DNA of 64,000 nt, from contig OZ037769.1 of the NCBI GenBank assembly GCA_964035545.1, positions 6,506,429-6,570,428 on the forward strand, written 5' to 3'. Both the position numbers and the translations under genes were made by a program. Source of the DNA: Bugula neritina. Taxonomy: Eukaryota; Bryozoa; Gymnolaemata; Cheilostomatida; Bugulidae. The notes below the pieces were generated by a model. The model was not told the DNA's origin. It saw only the letters and a list, made by a program, of their open reading frames with translations, and ran no database searches. Positions 56,351-64,000 of the stretch are shown in pieces (the first letter of the stretch is position 1; each line of letters begins with the position of its first letter).

Positions 56351-58149
56351 TTACATGCCATGGACCTCAATCTCATAAAGATTAAGAAAGTCTGTTACAT
56401 TAAACAAGACTTGAACAAACCGCCCTCTGATTGGTTGATAACATGTCATGAGAGTAAAAACTTGGTTTAAAAGATCATCATGGTAATAGCAGAGAACGTC
56501 TTGGTTGGTTCCGGTGTATTCTATATCTTCTTCTGTCATAGACACAGTTATTTCCGCATTTTTTGACCTTTTCCATGACTCAGCGCGCTTCAAACAAGTT
56601 GTAAGCCTTATTGACATACATGTATTCGTGTATACAATTTGAGAAGTAAATTGTTTTTACACATAAACCGATGTGCAAATTTGATTCATTTTATAAACTT
56701 TAAGAAATTTGATTGAAACGAATTGAAAAGAAGCGTGTGATTGTCTTAGAATCTGTTTATATAATATTATTTTCCGTGGAAACATTTGGGAAAGCGTTGC
56801 ATAATATTATTATAATAACGTGCAGTGCTTTGAGGAAACTACTCAGGTTAATGGATGCATAAAAACTTTATAGAGTTTATAGAGCTGTCATCTTATACTT
56901 ACATTCTCATCTCTATTCAGTATGTTGACTGCCCAAACACAATAAACAGCTTCAAGATCAACTCTCCACCAGGGTCTAGTTTCTGTCTTAGTGTGAGCCA
57001 AATTGGAAGGCTGGTCATCAGTAGGGAGATAAATCCCATCATTGCCATTAAAAGCTGATAGTTTTGGATTATCTTGATAGATAGATGATAAAGTTGCTGG
57101 TTTATCTATTAAAGTATTTACAATTTTTGGATTAAGGAAATTTTAAAAAATGAGAGATGGGTATTTTATAGTATACACGTTTTAGTACAATTTACCTTCA
57201 GCACTTAATTTACTTTCCTTCAATTTCCATAATTAATGCAAGGACTGCATTAATTTTTTTTAAGTACTCAAATTACTTTGTTAATTTAAAAAAAATGCAA
57301 GTGGTTGATTTAAAAGGAAGTTTTAGAGGCAACGTTTTAGAGCAAAAACCCATATACATCAGCAACTAAAATTGTAAAAAATAAATAAAACTGGAGACTC
57401 TGAGTGTGTACTATGAATTAAGTGAAATGACCTATTTCTCTTTAAAGTGCAGTGCCCGCGAATAGATGAATTATTATGCTACAAATATTTCACACAAACA
57501 AATATAAACATCACACACTCACCTAAAGCCAGGAACTTGTTCAGAAATGTGTGAAGGTCATCTCTAACGTAAACAGCAGAGCCATTTCCAACGTCTTGAG
57601 TCAGCTGATTAGGATTGAGACAAGTTTCAAATGTACACTCTGTGAGTGTCTGGACATGGAGGTGATATCCATGACATTTCTTATTGATGAGACATTCATA
57701 AGCACAGAGGTGTGTAGAGTGGTGACCCTGTGAGATGTTTACTGATGATGTCATCAGCTCTGAAGGAAGACTCATTCTAGTGAAACCACCAACTTCTGTC
57801 AGACCAGCCACAACAGGGACCATGACTGCCAAAATTGCTACAATATATTTTATATCTTTGTCATAGACAGACGTTATAAAGCAGGTGACATAATTATTAT
57901 ATACAATGTTGAATGCAATCAACTTATATAATGCAAAAATAAAATTACCATATTTGTAAAAGTCGCATTAGTATATGACACTACTTTAATATTTGCTAAT
58001 TCTGTCATCAAAAATGATTAAATTATACATCATAATAATTTGAAATTTAAAAATGCTACAAAATGATAAGATATTTTATTTTATAAAGTTTGCATGAAAA
58101 CTCATGAAACTGAATGTAATTGAAAATTCAACTTACCTAGAATCTCCAT
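56351..58149 (-). CDS. Secreted PAN/apple-like plus fucolectin-like protein, copy 1
   Basis: Probable extracellular lectin. Exons in transcript order: 58149-58137 (start ATG), 57837-57523, 57105-56903, and a last exon ending at 56351 whose 5' edge near 56605-56617 is unresolved. The product is about 260 residues. Residues 1-16 form a signal peptide (MEILAILAVMVPVVAG). Exon 2 carries a Cys pattern like PAN/apple modules (HLCAYECLINKKCHGYHLH, then ECTFETC). Exon 3 begins DKPATLSSIY and contains HTKTETRPWWRVDLEAVYCV and ILNRDEN, the fucolectin/tachylectin-4/pentraxin-1 (F-type lectin) signature. The last exon ends in a FxxLYEIEVHG strand typical of these domains. His to Arg spacing (26 residues) resembles the fucose-binding motif H-X26-R-X-D, but the R-X-D part is not intact as read. 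Function is inferred from domains only. Confidence 0.8.
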
Positions 58150-61100
58150 ATCTAAAGTCAACAAAACAATGTCATAATATAAATGCTGGTTTTGCCTTTC
58201 GCAATGGCCGAATGGTAAGTACTCAGTATTACATACGCGGCTTAAATAAAGTTATGAAAGATAAACATCTTATAATATATATTACACAAGTAATACAAAC
58301 TCCTGTTTAAAGATAAGATAAAATATATAATTATTGATTTATATAAAATAAAACAAGTTGATAACTTTTGTAAAAGGTTTTAGTATAATTACATGTTGTG
58401 AAGTTAATGATAAATATGTTGCTATAAATATAAACAGTATTTTAATTGATGTAAAACATCCTTTGATATATAATACATTAGGCATACAAACTTTCCTATA
58501 AAAGTAAAATAAATTGTATATAGTTATTGATTTATATAGTATAAACCAAGTTGATAATTTTCCTAAAAGGTTTTAGCACAATTGCAAGTTTTTATGTTAA
58601 TGGTAAAGGTGTTGCTACCTATTATATAAACAGCCTTTTACTGTAATACATTTAAAAGTTTGGTCAAAACTAATTTATGTATATAAATATATAGTTGAAT
58701 GCTCGATCACCTTTCAACTATTGCTGGATTGATTTAGTTAAACCAGCATTTTAAGCAACCGCATGTAATTTGTAAATGTATGTGAGCTTGTTTTTTGAAT
58801 TTTCTCAAAGCTTTTTAAAATATCATGTGGACAAACGTTCATGTTGAAACTTTGGAACCTGGCTTTTCATAGCACTATAAACTAGATGGCAAACTGGGTA
58901 TCCTGAAACATTGGTAATCCTACAACTTCTGCAATACTTATGTAGCTTCACAGTTGAATTGCACAGAATTTATGCTAATTCTATAGAGCAAGACCTCACA
59001 TACAGCGTGTAGGAATATTTATACAGCTTCCATCGCAATAACATTTACATCTACAATTGATTATTTCAGGGCAGTTGATGTTAGTATGTATATGTACTGT
59101 AGCGTTTGCATACTTTATTCTGTTTGCACTTGTTTTAACTTTTTATTACTCCTTCAAAAGCAATATGGCATAAAATATAGATATTTGAGAATTTTTGTTT
59201 GTTTAGGTATCATAATCAAACTTCCAAAAATTGTAAAACTATAATTATTGCAAAGTTGCAAAATAGCATGCATTATACTGTTATAGGTTATCCATTACAT
59301 GTTCTAGGTGTTTTCTCTTTGCACTTGAAATAAATATTTCAACAGTTTGTTTCTGAATTTATGTTATACCTGATAATATGACATATTATAATAATACATT
59401 CTTAGAATACTTATTCCGCTTCACATATAACTACATTATTATAATCATCTAAGAACGTCATATTAAATGCTTTCTGTACAACACACACACGCACACGGAT
59501 GCGCAGGCACATGCACGCACAAAGTAGCATTCTCATTTTCTATGGAGGCAAATAACTTTATATAGTTCAGCTGTTACGCACAGAGTATGACACACTCCTG
59601 ATTCATCAAATAACCTTCCAAATCGAATGCATTACATAGCTGTGATTAACTGCGTTTGTTTTGTCACAGCACACGCACACTTCATATACAGCAGACCGCA
59701 CACTGCACACATATATACATTATATCATATATATGGTGTTCTATAGTAGGTCAGGTGCTTATATATATAGTATACATACAATATACTATATAGGTACATT
59801 GTATGTAAAAATATTATGCACCTTCAAGCTTTTAGATTTATTACATTTACTTATTATGGTAATCATAAATTTCTTTAATGAATTTATCAGATCTTCAAAA
59901 GAAGGCGTTGAAACATCAAATTCAAAAGCAAAGAAAAATAATCTAGAACATGTGATGAATAAAGTAAAACATTGAGATCGAATAGAACCTTTTCAGAGGT
60001 CCCCAATGTCCAGCTTACAATTAAGAGTTGTGCTCTCTTAAAATGAAAATTGTTAAACAAAATAAACTATTGAACTCATTTTTGTGGTTTTGGTTGCTGA
60101 GCAATGCTGAAATGCCATTTCAGCATTGCTCAGTAACCAAAACCACAAAACCGCTTTTAAGTTTATTTTCTTAAAAAAATTTCATGAAGAAATACTGTTA
60201 AAATTTTTTTGAACTGCCAATATGTGTGCTTATGCCCAAATATCTATCTCCCAAAAGAGCAATTCTTTATCATAATTAGAATTTTAGGTAGCAGCCAAAC
60301 TTTAAATTTTCAATGAGTTTGTGCTTTATACAGAAGTTCAACCTATTCAATTTGGGAGGACACAACTCTTAATTGTAAAGAGGATACCAGGGACTTCTGA
60401 AGAGGGTTTATTATTATGGGACATAGGGTTTGTTAGGTTGATCAACCAATAAAGTAGCTCTTCAGTGCCAGCTTGCTGACTTTTACATTTAGCTTCTCTA
60501 CCAAGAATTCACGTTAATTAGGTTTAGTTGTCTTGTTGCATCTGCATGTTTGTTTGCATCTAAAAAGCTTCTACTGCTGTCAAGAGTCAAGTATATGAAC
60601 AATTCTGAAATGTGGATAGCACATGGTAAAACTGCTGCTGAAAATTTTTACCGACTGTCACACAAGAAGTCGTCTTCTCAATAGTAGATATAATTATGTA
60701 ATTAAATCATTTCGAAATCTAGAGCTGAGAAGAAACAATCACCAGGAAAGCATGTGAACTGCATACAATATTCAATAAGCAGATAAAAATTTTCCAAAAT
60801 GTATAATCTCAAAGATCATATCCAACATGTATACTGCATTACTAAAGCAGATATAGTATTACCTTGCTAACTTACATTGATCAACCTTTCACTCACTCAA
60901 AATGTTGTTATATAATGTAGTTAGTAGTATTTACAAAAACTTAGAATTTAAAGGAAATTAAAATATTTTGCACATACATGTAATAATGATGCATGGAGTT
61001 GATTTATTCGTGAATGCAGATACAATATTTATAATGAGCAATCAATAGTTTATTTTTGCTAAATTTAAAAGAAAATCAAAATACTCAGTAAATGTATATT

Positions 61101-61311
61101 GATGTGTAGCTTTTTTGTTATTTCACTTTAAACACAATCACAATAAACTTTTAACACGAATGAAAGACTTTCATATACCATCTCCCACTTGAAAGTAGTG
61201 CAACACTAATTACTACATGCATCAAACAAATAGCAACATTGAAAAGTTTATTACATTTATACTTAAAACAGAGGCAGTTAGACGAAGACAGGGCAATGTT
61301 TTTGCACCTTG
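58150..61311. other. Spacer between the two lectin copies
   Basis: No supported gene. 58150-59050 matches 63139-64000, so it belongs to the duplicated unit. A CA/CG-rich patch lies at 59481-59522, a fold-back element at 59988-60406, and the left edge of the second duplicated unit begins near 60950. Confidence 0.55.
59988..60406. mobile_element. Fold-back (inverted-repeat) element with a central palindrome
   Basis: Outer arms of about 52 bp (59988-60039 and 60354-60406) are inverted copies sharing ACAATTAAGAGTTGTG and related sequence. In the interior 60080-60150 is a palindrome with 35-bp arms, a one-base centre and one mismatch. No coding capacity. The nested symmetry suggests a MITE, but I could not define a clean target duplication. 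Confidence 0.7.
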
Positions 61312-63138
61312 TTACAAGCCATGGACCTCAATCTCATAGAGATTAAGAAAGTCTGTTACATTAAACAAGACTTGAACAAACCGCCCTCTGATTGGTTGAT
61401 AACATGTCACGAGAGTAAAAACTTGGTTTAAAAGATCATCATGATAATAGCAGAGAACTTCTTGGTTGGTTCTGGTGTATTCTATATCTTCTTCTGTCAT
61501 AGACACAGTTATTTCTGCGTTTTTCGACCTTTTCCATGACTCAGCTTGCTTTAAACAAGTTGTAAGCCTTATTGACATACATGTATTCGTGTATACAATT
61601 TGAGAAGTAAATTGTTTTTACACATAAACCGATGTGTAAATTTTATTCATTTTATAAACTTTAGGAAATTTGATTGAAACGAATTGAAAACAAGCGTGTG
61701 ATTGTCTTAGAATCTGTTTATATAATATTATTTTCCGTGAAACATTTGGGAAAGTGTTGCATAATATTATTATAATAACGTGCAGTGCTTTGAGGAAACT
61801 ACTCAGATTAATGAATTCATAAAAACTTTACAGAGTTTATAGAGTTGTCATCTTATACTTACATTCTCATCTCTATTCAGTATGTTGACTGCCCAAACGC
61901 AATAAACAGCTTCAAGATCAACTCTCCACCAGGGTCTAGTTTCTCTGTTAGTGTGGGCCAAATTGGAAGGCTGGTCAACAGTAGGGAGATAAATTCCATC
62001 ATTGGCATTAAAAGCTGATCTCTCTGGATTATCTCGATAGATAGACGATAAAGTTGCTGGTTTATCTATTAAAATAAATTTAAAATTATATAGATAGTTT
62101 AAACTTTAAAACATTAAGGAATTTTAAAAAAAGAGATGGGTATTTTATATGATACACATCTTAGTACAATTTACGTTCAGCACCATGATACTTAGTTCAT
62201 ACAATTTACTTCAATGTACCATAATTAATGCAAGGACTACATTAATTTTTTTAGTAGTTGAATTGCTTTGTTAATTTAAAAAAAATGCACGAGGTTGATT
62301 TAAAATGAATTTTTAAAGGCAAATTCTTAGAACAAAAATCCGTATACATTAGCAGCTCCAATTGTGAAAATAGATAAAACTGAAGACTTCGAATGTGTAA
62401 CAAATTAAGTAAAATTACCCATTTCTATTCACAGTGCAGTGCCCACAGAATATGAATTATTGTGTGCTGCAAATATTTCCCACAAACAAATATAAACAAC
62501 ACACACTCACCTAAAGCTAGGAACTTGTTCAGAAATGTGTGAAGGTCATCTCTAACGTAAACAGCAGAGCCATTTCCAATGTCTTGAGTCAGCTGATTAG
62601 GATTGAGACAAGTTTCAAATGTACACTCTGTGAGTGTCTGGACATGGAGGTGATATCCATGACATTTCTTATTGATGAGACATTCATAAGCACAGAGGTG
62701 TGTAGAGTGGTGACGCTGTGAGATGTTCACTGATGATGTCACCAGTTCTGAAGGAAGACTCATTCTAGTGAAACCACCAACTTCTGTCAGACCAGCCACA
62801 ACAGGGACCATGACTGCCAAAATTGCTACAATATTTCATGTCTTTGCTATAAACAGGTGTTTAAAAAAAAGTAAAACATTATAATATATACAATATTGAA
62901 TGTAATCAAATTATATATAACCCAAAAATAAAATTACCATCTTTGTAAAACTCGCATTAGTATGGCACTACTTTAATATATTAACTAATTTTTGTCATCA
63001 AGAATGATTAAATTATATATCGTAATACTTTGGAGTTTAGAAATGCTGTAGATTAATAAAATATTTTACCTTATATAGTTTTCATGAGAAGTCAAGAAAC
63101 TGTGTACAATTACAAATTTACTTACCGAGAATCTTCAT
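61312..63138 (-). CDS. Secreted PAN/apple-like plus fucolectin-like protein, copy 2
   Basis: Tandem paralogue of the gene at 56351-58149 with the same architecture. Exons in transcript order: 63138-63126 (start ATG), 62825-62511 (315 nt), 62065-61863 (203 nt), and a last exon ending at 61312. Signal peptide MKILAILAVMVPVVAG; the PAN-like exon differs from copy 1 at three residues. The lectin exon differs at seven of 67 residues: GIYLPTVDQPSNLAHTNRET here against GIYLPTDDQPSNLAHTKTET, and PERSAFNAND against PKLSAFNGND. The last exon differs at about five. All exons remain open, so both copies look functional. The last-exon acceptor has the same ambiguity as in copy 1. Confidence 0.8.
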
Positions 63139-64000
63139 ATTTCTAGTCAACGCAACAAGATTATAAACATTTGCTTTGTCTTTTACAACGGCCAAATGGC
63201 AACTACTCAGAATTGCATACGCAGCTCAAATAAAGTTATGAAACATAAACAATCTTTTAATGTATATTACTCTAGAAATACAACAACCTCTTTAAAGATA
63301 AGATAAAATGTATATGTTTATTGATTTATATAGTATAATATACAGTATAGTATAGTAATAGTATAGTATATAGTAAAACAAGTTGATGATCTTCTCAAAG
63401 GTTTTAGTACAATTGCAAGTTGTTAGGTTAATGATAAATATGTTGCTATAAATATAAACAGTATTTCAATTGATGTAAAACATCCTTTGATATATAATGC
63501 CTTAGAAATACAAACTATCCTATAAAAGTAAAATAAATCGTATATAGTTATTGATTTATGTAGTATATAACAAGTTGATGACTTTTCTAAAAGGTTTTAG
63601 CACAATTGCAAGTTGTTAAGTTAATGGTGAAGGTGTTGCTAACTATAAACAGCCTTTTACTGTAATACATTCAAAATATTGGTCAAAACTAATATATGTA
63701 TATTAATATATAGTTGAATGCTTCGTCACCTTTCAACTACTGCTGGATTGATTTAGCTAAAACCAGCATTTTAAGCAACCACACGTAATTTGTAAATGTA
63801 TGTGAGCTTGTTTTTTAAATTTTCTAAAAACTTTTTAGAATATTATGTAAAAAATCTTTCACGTTGAAACTTTGAAACCTGGCTTTTCATAGCACTAGAA
63901 ACTAAATATCAACTTGGGTATCCTGAAATAGTGGTAATCCTACAACTTCTGCAGTACTTATGTATAGCTTCACAGTTGAATTGCACAGAATTTATGTTAA
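63139..64000. other. Downstream part of the duplicated unit, cut by the window end
   Basis: Similar to 58150-59050 almost continuously (for example GTTGAATGCT, CACCTTTCAACTA, CTGCTGGATTGATTTAG, CCAGCATTTTAAGCAACC in both). A TATAGTATA-type repeat at about 63335-63375 is specific to this copy. No gene is visible; a third lectin copy could lie beyond the window. Confidence 0.6.

Overview
The window is nuclear DNA from an animal: AT-rich, with spliced genes that have short exons, GT-AG introns and much repeat-filled non-coding sequence. The gene set (SERCA calcium pump, Rough-class homeobox, ATG4C/D protease, kinesin-1 heavy chain, PAN-like plus fucolectin-like secreted proteins) points to an invertebrate bilaterian. 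From what I know of the family, Rough homeodomains are absent from vertebrates. I cannot name the phylum from the sequence alone.

Layout. 2251-17426 (+) is a complete SERCA-type Ca2+-ATPase gene whose 23 coding exons include two tandem, equal-length, alternative copies of one exon. 20674-23482 (-) is a five-exon homeobox gene with a Rough-type homeodomain at its extreme C terminus. 28192-33103 (-) is a seven-exon ATG4C/D-like autophagy cysteine protease with one GC-AG intron. 39060-53710 (+) is a 23-exon kinesin-1 heavy chain whose introns hold a dense series of unrelated minisatellites, a tRNA-derived SINE and a LINE 3' fragment. 56351-58149 and 61312-63138 (-) are two tandem copies, about 4.96-4.99 kb apart, of a small secreted protein gene (signal peptide, PAN/apple-like segment, fucolectin-type lectin domain). 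The duplication continues to the end of the window.

Three copies of one hAT-like MITE with recognisable 8-bp target duplications lie at 5200, 21882 and 26514. A 420-bp fold-back element with a nearly perfect 71-bp central palindrome lies between the two lectin genes. The genes are unrelated in pathway (ER calcium uptake, transcription, autophagy, microtubule transport, extracellular recognition), so this is ordinary metazoan gene neighbourhood rather than a functional cluster.

The strongest candidate for something undescribed is the pair of mutually exclusive SERCA exons (15170-15303 and 15603-15736). They swap the luminal loop between M7 and M8 plus most of M8 while keeping the calcium-ligand glutamate and both loop cysteines. 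Including both exons would shift the frame into a stop. All exon boundaries were placed by eye from splice consensus, reading frame and family conservation; no transcript data were available.
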